From Lentzea sp. NBRC 102530 (GTDB lineage Bacteria > Actinomycetota > Actinomycetes > Mycobacteriales > Pseudonocardiaceae), in assembly GCF_030269365.1 (NCBI RefSeq), contig NZ_BSTF01000021.1, positions 1 through 64,000 on the forward strand: a DNA stretch of 64,000 nt, read 5' to 3'. Below are positions 29,293 through 38,627 of this stretch, one piece after another (position 1 is the first letter of the stretch; each line of letters opens with the position of its first letter). The notes below the pieces were generated by a model. That model was not told where the DNA came from, did not search any database, and was given only the letters and a program-made list of their open reading frames with translations. Both the position numbers and the translations under genes were made by a program.

Positions 29293-31440
29293 ATGTCGTG
29301 GTGGCACCGGATCAGACGCATCATCTCCGGTGGAGGGCGGGAGTCGGCGAGTTTCGTCGCGGCGTTGCTGGGCGTGCTGGTGCTCGCGGGCGCCGCGCTC
29401 GGGCAGGGCATCTCCCGGACGTCGGTCGCGGTGTCGGACGGTCTCACCTGGCTGGGCGACGACCAGCGCGGTGAGGTCGTGCAGGTCAACCCCGTGTCGG
29501 GCAGGCCGCAGACCCGGTTGCAGGTCAGCGGTCCCGACTCGCAGCTGGAGATCGCCCAGGAGGACGGCCGGCTGATCGTGCTGAACCGCCGCACCGGCGA
29601 GATCACGGTCATCGACCTGGCCACGCTGCTCGCCTCCGGCCGCCGGCAGGCGCCGCCCGGCGCGTCGAGCAAGGTGCTGGTGGCCAACGGGATGGTGTTC
29701 GTCGTCGACCGCGCGGCCGGCACCGTGCACACCGCCGACCCGCTGACCCTGGCCGACGTCGGGCAGACGTGGCAGGCCGGGCAGCCGCTGGCCGACGCCG
29801 TCGTGGACGAGCGCGGCGTGCTGTGGCTGGTCGACCACGGCGGCACGCTGAGGTCGCTCGACTGGTCCGACGGCGACGAGCGGTTCGAGGAACGGTCGCA
29901 GCGGCAGGTCACCGGTGCCGGGCCGCGCACGGTGCTCGTGCCGCACGACCAGGGCGTGACGCTGATCGGTCTCGACGGCGGTGTCGTGGTGCGCGACGGC
30001 ACGGGCGAGGACGTCGACTCGTCGACGGACCGCTCGGACGCCGAGGTGATCGCCGCCCAGACCTCGCCGCTCGACCTGGTGCCCGCGTCGGTGCCTTCCT
30101 CCTCGACGGTCGTCCTCGTGGTCGGACGTGAGGTCCTGCGCGTCGACGTCGGCGCCATGGGGTGCCCGAAGCCCGGCCGGCCCGCGGTGTTCCGCGACAA
30201 GGTCTACGTGCCCTGCAAGGGATCCGGCAAGGTCGTCATCCTCGATCGCGGTGGCAGCCGCGGCGGGGACGACGTGCGGACGTCCGGCGGGGCCGACCCC
30301 GAGCTGGTGTTCGACGACGGCCGGTTGTTCGTGAACGTGCCGGGGTCGTCGACCGGCGTGCTGGTGGACCCGGACGGTGCGACGCGGTCGTTGACGATCC
30401 GCAGCCCCGAGCTGCCGGTGAAGGACCCGGACCGCTCGCCGCCGCCGTCCGTGCCGCCGCCTCCGCCGCCGAACCCGAACGAGCCGCAGAAGCCGCCGCG
30501 CAACCCCGGCAACGGCAACGGCACGCCTCCGGACACCGGTGGTTCCACGCCGCCGTCGGTGCCGTCGACCCCGCCCTCGGTCGGCGGGACGGCTCCGGGC
30601 GCGCCCGCCGGGGTGACCGTGCGGGAGAAGTCGCGCAACGCCTCGGCGCTGGTCGTGACGGTGAGCTGGAGCGCGCCGCAGTCGGCCGAGCCGATCGTGG
30701 GGTACACCGTGGCCGGGTCCGGGTCGTTCAGCGGTGGTTCGGTCTCGGCGCAGACGGCCGCGACGTCCGCCGACCTCTCGGTGCCCTGTGCGGGAACGAC
30801 CTTCTGCTCGGGCGGGCGCCTGGACGTGACGGTGCGCGCCTCGACGGCGTCGACCGCGGGTGCCTCGGGCATGGCCGCGTTCACGGTGACGCCGCCGCCG
30901 AACAACCCGCCCCCCAACAACCCTCCGCCGGTGACGACGACAACGACGCCGCCACCACCGCCCCCGCCGGTGACGACCACGACGACGCCGCCACCCCCGC
31001 CGCCTCCACCACCGCTGCCTTCGGCGGGTGCCGGGGTGATCACGGGTTTCACCGGAGGGGTGCGGATGCCGACGCGCACGGTGAACATGGCGCCGCCCGC
31101 CGACTGGGCGAGCCACAACGGTCGCTGCGAGGTCGTGAACACCACATGGGACTACGCGGTGGGCATTGCCTGCAACGCGACCACGGCGCGGATCTCGCTG
31201 GAGGAAGGGCCGAACCGGATCGTCGTGCGCGCCTACGCGGCGTCCGGCGGTGGCCAGGTCGACTCGGCGGGCAAGAACGTCAGCCTGCTGATCGACGAGT
31301 GCGGCGGGAAGCCCGGCTGCATCCCGAAGGTGGCTCCGGCCGGAGTGGAGACCGCGCCGATGGGCGTGGGTGGGCTGGGTCTGCTGGCGTGCGCGTTCCT
31401 GTTGCGCATCGGTGTTCGGCGTGGAGATGAGGACAAATGA
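29293..31440 (+). CDS. Surface-anchored propeller/fibronectin III protein, first gene of the MoxR operon
   Basis: The 715-residue envelope protein begins at ATG 29293 after GGGAGGG. The N-terminal helix (SFVAALLGVLVLAGAAL, ~24-42) anchors or exports it. Residues ~45-370 repeat short beta segments (GRLIVLNRRTGEITVIDLA, GVLWLVDHGGTLRSLDW) like a beta-propeller. Then come a Pro-rich linker, one fibronectin type III domain (~440-530, GVTVREKSRNASALVVTVSW), two runs of Thr/Pro repeats, and a small disulfide-containing domain. A C-terminal helix (MGVGGLGLLACAFLL) ends the protein. Its stop overlaps the MoxR start (ATGA). It is probably the extracellular client or structural partner of the operon. 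Confidence 0.75.
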   Translation: MSWWHRIRRIISGGGRESASFVAALLGVLVLAGAALGQGISRTSVAVSDGLTWLGDDQRGEVVQVNPVSGRPQTRLQVSGPDSQLEIAQEDGRLIVLNRRTGEITVIDLATLLASGRRQAPPGASSKVLVANGMVFVVDRAAGTVHTADPLTLADVGQTWQAGQPLADAVVDERGVLWLVDHGGTLRSLDWSDGDERFEERSQRQVTGAGPRTVLVPHDQGVTLIGLDGGVVVRDGTGEDVDSSTDRSDAEVIAAQTSPLDLVPASVPSSSTVVLVVGREVLRVDVGAMGCPKPGRPAVFRDKVYVPCKGSGKVVILDRGGSRGGDDVRTSGGADPELVFDDGRLFVNVPGSSTGVLVDPDGATRSLTIRSPELPVKDPDRSPPPSVPPPPPPNPNEPQKPPRNPGNGNGTPPDTGGSTPPSVPSTPPSVGGTAPGAPAGVTVREKSRNASALVVTVSWSAPQSAEPIVGYTVAGSGSFSGGSVSAQTAATSADLSVPCAGTTFCSGGRLDVTVRASTASTAGASGMAAFTVTPPPNNPPPNNPPPVTTTTTPPPPPPPVTTTTTPPPPPPPPPLPSAGAGVITGFTGGVRMPTRTVNMAPPADWASHNGRCEVVNTTWDYAVGIACNATTARISLEEGPNRIVVRAYAASGGGQVDSAGKNVSLLIDECGGKPGCIPKVAPAGVETAPMGVGGLGLLACAFLLRIGVRRGDEDK

Positions 31441-32402
31441 TCGACACCGGTGAGGTTTCCGCCTTCCGCGACCTGCACACGCGGCTCGGCGACGCGGTCG
31501 AGGGCGCGGTGCGCGGCAAGCGCGACGTGGTCGACCTGGTGCTGGTGGCGATGTTCGCGGGCGGCCACGTGCTGCTCGAGGACGTGCCGGGCACGGGCAA
31601 GACGACGCTGGCGCGTGCCGTCGCGGGCGCGCTCGGCGGGGTGTCGCGGCGGGTGCAGTTCACGCCGGACCTGCTGCCGTCGGACGTGACGGGCACGTCG
31701 GTCTACGACCCGCAGACGGGCCAGATCCGGTTCCGGCCGGGCCCGGTGTTCGCGAACATCGTGCTGGCGGACGAGATCAACCGCGCGGCCGCGAAGACGC
31801 AGTCCGCGTTGCTGGAGGTCATGGAGGAGCGCACGGTCACGATCGACGGCGTCGGGCACTCGGTGCCCGACCCGTTCCTCGTGGTGGCGACGCAGAACCC
31901 GATCGACCTCGACGGCACCTACCGCCTGCCCGAGGCGCAGCTCGACAGGTTCATGCTGCGCACCTCCATCGGCTACCCGTCGGTCGAGGACGAACTGGAC
32001 GTGCTGCGTCCGGGCAGCGGCGCGGGCCGGATCGCCGACGTGCGCACGGTGTCGTCGCCGCGCGAGGTCAGCTCGTTCAGCGCTCGGCTGTCCCTGCTGC
32101 ACGTGGCCGACCCGATCCTGCAGTACATCTCCGCCCTGGGCACGGGCACCCGCTCCGACGAACGCCTGCGGCTCGGCACCTCGACCCGCGGCCTGCGGAC
32201 GCTGGTGCGGTGCGCGCAGGTGTACGCGGCGTCCAAGGGCAGGCACTTCGTGGTGCCGCAGGACGTCCAGGACATCGCCGACCCGGTGCTGGCCCACCGC
32301 CTCGTCCTCACGCGCGAAAGCGTGCTGTCGGGCGTGACGACGTCGGAAGTGCTGGCGGACGTGCTCTCGCGCGTGCCGGTGCCCAAGCCCGCCGCGCAAT
32401 GA
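31437..32402 (+). CDS. MoxR-family AAA+ ATPase
   Basis: The 321-residue ATPase has Walker A PGTGKTT (from residue 51), Walker B VLADEINRA (Asp112, Glu113), sensor 1 VVATQNPID and the family block AQLDRFMLRTSIGYPS. MoxR proteins act as chaperones that insert metal ions or mature protein complexes, typically with a DUF58/VWA-like partner, here encoded next. Both ends overlap neighbours by 4 bases (ATGA), giving strict co-translation with the surface protein and the DUF58 protein. Confidence 0.95.
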   Translation: MIDTGEVSAFRDLHTRLGDAVEGAVRGKRDVVDLVLVAMFAGGHVLLEDVPGTGKTTLARAVAGALGGVSRRVQFTPDLLPSDVTGTSVYDPQTGQIRFRPGPVFANIVLADEINRAAAKTQSALLEVMEERTVTIDGVGHSVPDPFLVVATQNPIDLDGTYRLPEAQLDRFMLRTSIGYPSVEDELDVLRPGSGAGRIADVRTVSSPREVSSFSARLSLLHVADPILQYISALGTGTRSDERLRLGTSTRGLRTLVRCAQVYAASKGRHFVVPQDVQDIADPVLAHRLVLTRESVLSGVTTSEVLADVLSRVPVPKPAAQ

Positions 32403-33505
32403 GACTCACCGCGCGCGGCACCGGAACGGCGGTGCTGGGCCTGCTCATGCTCGGCGTCGGCCTGTGGTGGCGCTACGCGGGCATGGCGGCGTTCGGCCTG
32501 GCGCTGACCGCACTGGTGATCGCCTCGACCGTCTCCGTGCTGGTCGCCTCACCGCTGACGGTCTCGCGCACGGTCCGCCCCCGCACAGTGCCGCGCCTGG
32601 CCCGCTGCTCCGGCCGCCTGGAACTCTCGTCGTCCGGCCGCTGGCCCGTGGCACTGGACGCGGTGGACCTGGTGGCGGGCGCCGCGACCGACGTGGACGT
32701 GCCGTTGCTCAAGCCCGGCGTCGTGGAGGCGGTCGACTACACGATCCCGACCGAACGCCGAGGTGTGTTCGACGTGGGCCCGCTGACGTTGCGCCGCAAG
32801 GGACTCGCCGGCCTGGCCCAGGCCCGCACGGTGCTGGGCGAGGTGGTCCAGGTCCGCGTGGTCCCGCGCGTCCTGCCGGTGCGGGGCCTGCCCTCCGGCG
32901 CCCGCCGGGGCCAGGTGGGCGCCGACGAACGCGTCGAGCGCGGCGGCACGGACCTGGTGGGGCTGCGCGAGTACGTGCCGGGCGACGACCTGCGCCGCCT
33001 GCACTGGGCGACGTCCGCGCGCACCGGCACGTTGATGATCCGCGAGGACGCCGACCCGGCCCGCCCGCACCTCGCCGTGCTGCTGGACGACAGCGCTTCT
33101 TCTTATGACGACCCGCAACGCTTCGAGGAAGCCGTCGAGGTGGCGGCGTCGCTCGTCACGTCGGCGCTGGAGCAGGGGCACCCGGTGCGGCTGCTGACGT
33201 CGTCGGGCGGCACGGACATCGAGGAACAGCAGGACTCGGCGCCGATCCTGTCGGCGTTGGCCGACCTGGAGCTGCAGGACGTGGACGGCCGGCCGACCGT
33301 GCCGGTGCGCGACCTGGACGTGGTCGCGGTGATCAGCGGGAAGACGGTGCCGGCGCTCGTGCTGGAGGCGGGGCGGGCGGCGTTCGGCACGGTGCTGGTG
33401 GTGGACGAGAAGAAGCCGGTGAGCGCGGCCGGGTCGGTGCTGGTGATCAACGGGGCCGGGGCAGAGGACCTGGTGGACTCGTGGAACGCGGTGGTGTCGC
33501 GATGA
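32399..33505 (+). CDS. DUF58 membrane protein (VWA-like partner of MoxR)
   Basis: This 368-residue protein has two N-terminal membrane helices (VLGLLMLGVGLWWRYAGMAAFG, ALVIASTVSVLV). A sandwich region and the DUF58 signature REYVPGDDLRRLHWATSARTGTLMIRE follow. A VWA-like segment has AVLLDDSASSYDD in place of a full DxSxS MIDAS. ATG 32399 overlaps the MoxR stop by 4 bases. DUF58 proteins pair with MoxR ATPases in envelope-associated modules; the client is thought to be the transglutaminase-like and surface proteins of the same operon. Confidence 0.92.
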   Translation: MRLTARGTGTAVLGLLMLGVGLWWRYAGMAAFGLALTALVIASTVSVLVASPLTVSRTVRPRTVPRLARCSGRLELSSSGRWPVALDAVDLVAGAATDVDVPLLKPGVVEAVDYTIPTERRGVFDVGPLTLRRKGLAGLAQARTVLGEVVQVRVVPRVLPVRGLPSGARRGQVGADERVERGGTDLVGLREYVPGDDLRRLHWATSARTGTLMIREDADPARPHLAVLLDDSASSYDDPQRFEEAVEVAASLVTSALEQGHPVRLLTSSGGTDIEEQQDSAPILSALADLELQDVDGRPTVPVRDLDVVAVISGKTVPALVLEAGRAAFGTVLVVDEKKPVSAAGSVLVINGAGAEDLVDSWNAVVSR

Positions 33506-35514
33506 AGCGCGAAGCGGTGAAGTTCGCGTGGGTGTCCGCCCTGCTGCTCGTCGGTGCCCTCCAGCTGGCCCAGGCGTGGGACGGCGCGTTCGTCTACTTC
33601 GGACTGGCCGCGTTCTCCGGCTTCCTCGCCCTGCTGCTCAAGAGGTTCGTCCCGGCAGGCCTCGCCGCCCTGGCCGTCATGGTCGTGGCGATGGCCGGCG
33701 GGTTCCTGATGGCCAAGGGCGCGTCCCCCGACCGCGACCCCACGTGGGTGCTGCTCGACACCGTGCCCCGGCTGCTCACCGCCGCCCGGCCGGCCCCGGC
33801 GACGCCGGAATTGCTGGTACCGGGTCTGCTGCTCATCATCGGCATCTCCACCGGTGCGGTGCTGTCGGTGACCAGGCGCGGCACGGCGTTGTTCGTACCC
33901 GCACTCGGCGCCGCCACCCTGTACGTCGCGGCCGCGCTGCTCACGACCGGGCGTGCGGACAGCTACGGGCTGGTGGCGTTGACGATGGTCGTGGTGCTGG
34001 CGCTGGGCTGGCTGATCATCGACCGGCGCGGGCCCGTGGTACCGCCCGCGGTGCTGGCGACGGCGTTGGCGGCGTTGACGTTGCTGACGTTCGTGTTGCC
34101 TGCCAACGGGTTCGAGCCGCGCAAGCTCGTGACGCCGCCGGTGACCGACATCGCGATCTCGAACCCCTTGCCGCAGCTGGCTTCCTGGGCGGCGCAGGGG
34201 GAGACCGAGCTGTTCCGCATGCGCGGGCCCGAGGTGCCGGTGCGGCTGGTGACGCTGAGCCGGTACTCCGGGGCGTCGTGGGAGGCGGCGTCGACGTACG
34301 GGCCGCTCGGCGTGGTGGACGCGCCGGACCTGCCGCTCGGAGGGAAGGTCCAGGACGCGAGTGTGGACCTGCAGATCACCGGGTTGCAGGGGGAGTGGCT
34401 GCCGGGCGTCGGGAAGCCGCAGGCGGTGTCGCTGAGCAACGCCATGGTGGATCCGGACACCGGGTCGCTCGTGGTGGCGGACGGGCTGAGGACCGGGCTG
34501 AGCTACACGGTGCGCGGGGTGGTGGAGACGCCCGCGGACAACGATCTCGCCGAGGCCCAGGTGCCGGTCGACGTCACGAAGTACACGGCGTTGCCGCGGT
34601 TGCCGTTCACGCTGGCGGACTACGCGCGGCAGGCCACGCAGAACGCGCGCACGCCGTACGAGAAGGCCGTGGCGCTGGAGCAGGTCGTGCGGCTCAACCG
34701 CAGGCCGGACGCGGAGGCGCCGGTCGGGTCGTCGTACGCGCGGCTGGAGACGTTCCTGTTCGGCGCGGAGGGCGAGTCCGGGGCGAACGCCGGCACGGCC
34801 GAGCAGTTCGCGTCGGCCTACGCGGTGCTCGCGCGGGCCGTCGGGCTGCCGACGCGGGTGGTGGTCGGGTTCCAGCCGGTGCCCGAGCAGAACGGCGAAC
34901 GGATCGTGCGTGCCGCGGACGCCACCGCGTGGCCGGAGGTGTACTTCAGCGGGTGGGGCTGGGTGGCGTTCGATCCCGTGTCCGGCAACGGAAGCGGGCC
35001 GAGCGCCGCGTCGAAGCGCGAGGTGCTGAACCGGCTCGCGTCCACCACCGCCAAGCCCACGCCGACCTCGCTCGCGTCGGTGCCGCCGCTGGTGCAGCCG
35101 AGTGCGGTGGCCGGTGACGCCGTGGCGGCGCCGGCAGCGCCGAAGTCGTTCCCGTTCTGGGTGTTCACGCCCGTGGTGCTGCTCGTCGCGCTCTACGTGG
35201 CGCGCACGTCCCGGCGGCTCCGGCTGCGCGCGGCCGGGCCCGTGGGAGCGTGGAACGAGGTGCTCGACGCGTTGCAACTCGCCGGACTGCGGCCGAAACC
35301 CAGCCGCACCGTGCCGGACGTCGGGCGCGAGTGGGGCGAGGCGGGCGCACGGCTCGCGGTCGTCGTCGACGAGGCCGCGTTCGCACCCCGGCCCGCGAAC
35401 GACGAGCAGAGCTGGCGGCTCGCCCGGCAGGTCAAGAAAGCGGTGCGGCGCAAGGCTTCCTGGTGGCGCAAGCTGGTGTGGCCGGTCGACCCGAGGCCGT
35501 TGTTCCGGCGCTAG
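33502..35514 (+). CDS. TgpA-like transglutaminase-fold membrane protein, active-site residues lost
   Basis: The 670-residue protein has six N-terminal membrane helices (to ~205), an extracytoplasmic DUF3488-type region and a transglutaminase-core domain (~370-500). A last helix (FPFWVFTPVVLLVALYVA) and a basic cytoplasmic tail follow. In the core, the motif expected as G-x-C-x-x-FA reads GTAEQFA, so the catalytic Cys is Ala433. The expected HAW reads TAW (Thr475). Only Asp491 of the triad position remains (AFDPV). It should therefore fold but not perform thiol-based catalysis. ATG 33502 overlaps the DUF58 stop by 4 bases. Known TgpA proteins act in the periplasm with MoxR/DUF58 partners. Confidence 0.88.
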   Translation: MKREAVKFAWVSALLLVGALQLAQAWDGAFVYFGLAAFSGFLALLLKRFVPAGLAALAVMVVAMAGGFLMAKGASPDRDPTWVLLDTVPRLLTAARPAPATPELLVPGLLLIIGISTGAVLSVTRRGTALFVPALGAATLYVAAALLTTGRADSYGLVALTMVVVLALGWLIIDRRGPVVPPAVLATALAALTLLTFVLPANGFEPRKLVTPPVTDIAISNPLPQLASWAAQGETELFRMRGPEVPVRLVTLSRYSGASWEAASTYGPLGVVDAPDLPLGGKVQDASVDLQITGLQGEWLPGVGKPQAVSLSNAMVDPDTGSLVVADGLRTGLSYTVRGVVETPADNDLAEAQVPVDVTKYTALPRLPFTLADYARQATQNARTPYEKAVALEQVVRLNRRPDAEAPVGSSYARLETFLFGAEGESGANAGTAEQFASAYAVLARAVGLPTRVVVGFQPVPEQNGERIVRAADATAWPEVYFSGWGWVAFDPVSGNGSGPSAASKREVLNRLASTTAKPTPTSLASVPPLVQPSAVAGDAVAAPAAPKSFPFWVFTPVVLLVALYVARTSRRLRLRAAGPVGAWNEVLDALQLAGLRPKPSRTVPDVGREWGEAGARLAVVVDEAAFAPRPANDEQSWRLARQVKKAVRRKASWWRKLVWPVDPRPLFRR

Positions 35515-35617
35515 GCCCTGTCCTCCGGCTCGCTCACCCGCGCCTGCCACCTGACAGACTTGAAGGACAAGATCCAAGGGGTGGGGTGGACGGCCGGCCC
35601 GCCGCCCGTTCCCCCGT

Positions 35618-36106
35618 CTAGCGCACGACCTGCGCCGGGATGCAGTTCTTGCCAGTCACCTTGAGCAGCGCCTCGCACAACGCCGGGGCGGTGTCCGAGG
35701 GGAACGGGCCGAGCCAGATGAACTGGGTGAAGCGCGGGTCCTCGGGCACGATCACCGGGCACACGTCGTCGCGTCTGCTCAGCTGCGCGGTCTGGCCGCT
35801 CAGCGCCGGGTTCGCGCTCTCCCGGTGCTGCACCCACATCGTCTCGTAGTCGAGCAGCACGCGGACGTCCGACTCCCGCATCGCGCCCTCCAGCGAGTGC
35901 AGGACCAGAACGGACGAACCGGGATCGCACGGCATGTCGGTGTATTCGAGCTGATCGGGCACAGCGGGTGGCGTCGGTGTGGCACCGGTGTCCTGGGTGG
36001 ACTGCGACTGGAGGTTGCCGCCGATCAGCACACCGATCCCGATGCCGACGACGAGCGGAACCGCCACCAGCAGGAGTGTGCGGCGCTTTCGTCCACGAGC
36101 GAACAT
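35618..36106 (-). CDS. Single-pass membrane protein with SPOR-like C-terminus
   Basis: The protein has about 162 residues, with ATG 36106 as the most natural start (basic FARGRKRR then the helix TLLLVAVPLVVGIGIGVLI). Longer starts up to 36139 or beyond are possible, but none has a clear ribosome-binding site. After a Thr/Pro linker, the extracellular part contains two cysteine-bearing segments and ends RFTQFIWLGPFPSDTAPALCEALL. Its strand-helix pattern resembles SPOR domains that bind glycan strands. It follows the kinase gene on the same strand and may be part of the same envelope-signalling unit. Confidence 0.6.
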   Translation of the reverse strand: MFARGRKRRTLLLVAVPLVVGIGIGVLIGGNLQSQSTQDTGATPTPPAVPDQLEYTDMPCDPGSSVLVLHSLEGAMRESDVRVLLDYETMWVQHRESANPALSGQTAQLSRRDDVCPVIVPEDPRFTQFIWLGPFPSDTAPALCEALLKVTGKNCIPAQVVR

Positions 36107-36189
36107 CGGTGGGCCGGCATAACGAGCGCTTTGCACCGGGGGACCGTACGCCAGTTCGTGCGCCCGCAACAACAAGGGGGCCAGAACGT

Positions 36190-37806
36190 TCAGTTCTTGT
36201 TGGCGCAGACCTTTGCCGAGCTGCCGCGCTCGCCGCTGTAGCCGAACGCCGCGATCTGGAAACACCGCCGGTCGCCGCCGCCGTCCTCGACGACGTACTT
36301 CGTGCCGCCACCGGTCACACGCGCGAGCGCGTTCCCCTGTTCACCCGTCACGTCGATCACCACGAAGTCGGCCTGGCCGTCGCTCGGGTCGCTCCACTCC
36401 AGTTCGATCGCCTTGCCCTGGTACTCGGCGCGCTTGAGCACCGGCACGAACCGCGGGTCGGTGTTCGGCGACGGTCCCAGGTCGGCCGAGTCCGACGTCG
36501 GCACCGGGAGCGTGGTCGTGGTCGTCACGGGCGGCTGGGCCTGCCGGCCGTCGCCGCGGTTGAGGAAGATGCCCGCGGCGAGGCCGCCCGTCACCGCGAT
36601 CACGGCCAGCAACGCCAGCACCGCACCGCGTTTGCTCCTGCGGACCGGACCCGTCATCGGTTCGGCCGGCAGGTCCGCGGTCAGCGGCGGCACGGCCGGC
36701 AGCGGGATGTCCGGCAACTGCGGCACCGGGCGCGGCTGCGGCGGAGGCGGCGGGACCAGGTCGTGCTGCCGGTAGGTGAGATCCTCCAGGCGGCCGCGCC
36801 ACGAGTCGTCCGGCTCCGGCTCGGGTTCTGGTTCCGGTTCCGGTTCGGGCTGGAAACCGCGTGGACCGAAACCGGGCGCCTCCGTCGGGCCCTCCGGGTA
36901 GAAGTCCGGGCGCTCGCCCAGCATCGCCGTCGCGTCGGGGTCCACAGAGGACAGTGCGGTGCCGGAGTTGGCCGCCATCAGGGCGTCCCGCAGCTCCAGC
37001 GCCGACGAGTAGCGTTCGGCGCGGTCCTTGCGCAGGCAGCGGTTGATCACCGCGACCAGCCACGCGGGCACGTCGAACCGGGTCAGCGCGCGGGGTTCGG
37101 CGCTGCTCACCCGTCCGACGTAGGACAGCAGCGTGTCCTCGTCCGGGTTGTCCGAGGCGAACGGGGGCTTGCCCTCCAGCAACGTGAACAGCGTCGAGCC
37201 GAGCGACCACAGGTCGTCCGCGAACGACGGCGGGGCGCCCTCGATCATCTGCGGCGCCGCGTGCCGGTAGCTGACCATCTGCAGTGACGCGGAATGCCCC
37301 GCGTCGGCACCGCGGGCGATGCCGAAGTCGGCCAGCACGTAGGAGGTCGGGAGGACGAGCACGTTCTGCGGCTTCACGTCCCGGTGCAGGATGCCCTGGC
37401 CGTGCGCGAACGCCAGCGCGTCCGCCACCGCGATGCCCGCCGCCACCACGTCCTGCACCGGCAACGGACCCATGGCGCGCAACCGGTCGTGCAGCGACCC
37501 GCGCTCGTAGAACTCCATGACGATGCACGGGCGGCCGTCCGGCAACGTGCCGGTGTCGAGCACCGTGACGATGTGGGGGTGCTGGCGGCCCAGTTCGACG
37601 GTGATGGCGAGTTCGCGGCGGAACCGCGCCACCGTGGCGGGGTCGGTGACCTGGAGGACCTTGACCGCGACGTCGCGGCCGAGGCCGTCCTGCCGCGCCC
37701 GGTAGATCGTGCCCTCGCCACCCTGGGCGATCACGCGGAAGTTGCTGAACCCGGGCAACGCGATCCCGGACGCCGGCGCGGCACCCGGAACGGGGGCCCA
37801 GGCCAT
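36190..37806 (-). CDS. Receptor-type Ser/Thr protein kinase
   Basis: The protein has about 538 residues from ATG 37806 (GTG 37821 is an alternative). The kinase domain (~20-270) has the glycine loop IAQGGEGTIYRA, Lys in VAVKVL, HRDVKPQNVL and DFGIARG; APE is replaced by APQ. A disordered juxtamembrane region contains seven Glu-Pro repeats and Pro-rich stretches. A membrane helix (GAVLALLAVIAVTGGLAAGIFL) follows. The ~110-residue exterior domain resembles a single Fn3-like fold (ELEWSDPSDGQADFVVIDV), with no PASTA repeats. It probably senses an envelope signal. Residue numbers counted from GTG 37821 put the active Asp at 148 and DFG at 165. Confidence 0.92.
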   Translation of the reverse strand: MAWAPVPGAAPASGIALPGFSNFRVIAQGGEGTIYRARQDGLGRDVAVKVLQVTDPATVARFRRELAITVELGRQHPHIVTVLDTGTLPDGRPCIVMEFYERGSLHDRLRAMGPLPVQDVVAAGIAVADALAFAHGQGILHRDVKPQNVLVLPTSYVLADFGIARGADAGHSASLQMVSYRHAAPQMIEGAPPSFADDLWSLGSTLFTLLEGKPPFASDNPDEDTLLSYVGRVSSAEPRALTRFDVPAWLVAVINRCLRKDRAERYSSALELRDALMAANSGTALSSVDPDATAMLGERPDFYPEGPTEAPGFGPRGFQPEPEPEPEPEPEPDDSWRGRLEDLTYRQHDLVPPPPPQPRPVPQLPDIPLPAVPPLTADLPAEPMTGPVRRSKRGAVLALLAVIAVTGGLAAGIFLNRGDGRQAQPPVTTTTTLPVPTSDSADLGPSPNTDPRFVPVLKRAEYQGKAIELEWSDPSDGQADFVVIDVTGEQGNALARVTGGGTKYVVEDGGGDRRCFQIAAFGYSGERGSSAKVCANKN

Positions 37807-37886
37807 CAGATCGTCTTCCACCAGCGGATCCTAACCCGGAGTGATGGGGTCACCGCTGGACGTTCGGGAGGATCGGGCTCTTCGGT

Positions 37887-38531
37887 TCAGTCGGTGCGCA
37901 CTTTCACCTGGAAGCCCAGTGCCTGCAACATTCCGGTGAGCATCACGCGCGTGTTGTCCTCGGCCCGCTTGCGCAGCTCGGACTCGTCCGCCGCCTCCGC
38001 GAGCTTCTGCTCGGCCGCGACGTAGAACCGTTGCAGGTCGGGAGGTCCGGCCAGCGCCTGGAAGTCGTCGATGAGACCGCGTTCCTGGCTGTAGACGTAC
38101 GAACGGTCGTTGTGCAGGTTCGGTTTGTCCAGCTGCGGCTTCGGCAGCCGCAGTTCCACGGTCTTGCCGTCGGGCGAGACGACCAGCCCGTCGTCGGCGA
38201 GCGTGCCGAAGTCGACGTAGGCGTTGACCGACCCGGCCGCGACGAACAACGTGCGCTGGCCCGCCAGCGCCGCCGGCACCCACTTCACGTCGTCCTCGAT
38301 GTCCAGCACGACCTGGAACTCGCCCGCCGCCGCGTGGTACTGGCTCAGGTCCCGGACGGACTTGAGCATGGCGGGCTGGCTGCGGTCGATCGATTCGTTG
38401 TCGAAAGGAGTCATCGGACCGAAGGCGAAGACCGCCGCACCGAGGAGAATCACCACGGCCGCGACCAATGCTCCACGCGTCACCCAGCGCCTGTACACCG
38501 CGTTGGAGTACCCGTGAGGTGATGCGCACAC
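37887..38531 (-). CDS. DUF4230 single-pass membrane protein
   Basis: The protein has up to 214 residues. One N-terminal helix (GALVAAVVILLGAAVFAFG) is followed by an extracytoplasmic DUF4230-type domain (LSQYHAAAGEFQVVLDIEDDVKWVPAALAGQRTLFVAAGSVNAYVDF) and a helical C-terminus. The function of the family is unknown. The GTG start at 38531 is not strongly supported and internal starts are possible. It is on the same strand as the kinase gene downstream (80-base gap) and divergent from the PAC2 gene. Confidence 0.78.
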   Translation of the reverse strand: MCASPHGYSNAVYRRWVTRGALVAAVVILLGAAVFAFGPMTPFDNESIDRSQPAMLKSVRDLSQYHAAAGEFQVVLDIEDDVKWVPAALAGQRTLFVAAGSVNAYVDFGTLADDGLVVSPDGKTVELRLPKPQLDKPNLHNDRSYVYSQERGLIDDFQALAGPPDLQRFYVAAEQKLAEAADESELRKRAEDNTRVMLTGMLQALGFQVKVRTD

Positions 38532-38627
38532 ACGGTCCGTATGGGCTAATCGACCCGAGCGGAATCAGTTCTGCATCCACGTGGTTGGCTTGGACGAGAC
38601 GAAAGCGATTGATCCAGGAGGCGTGCG

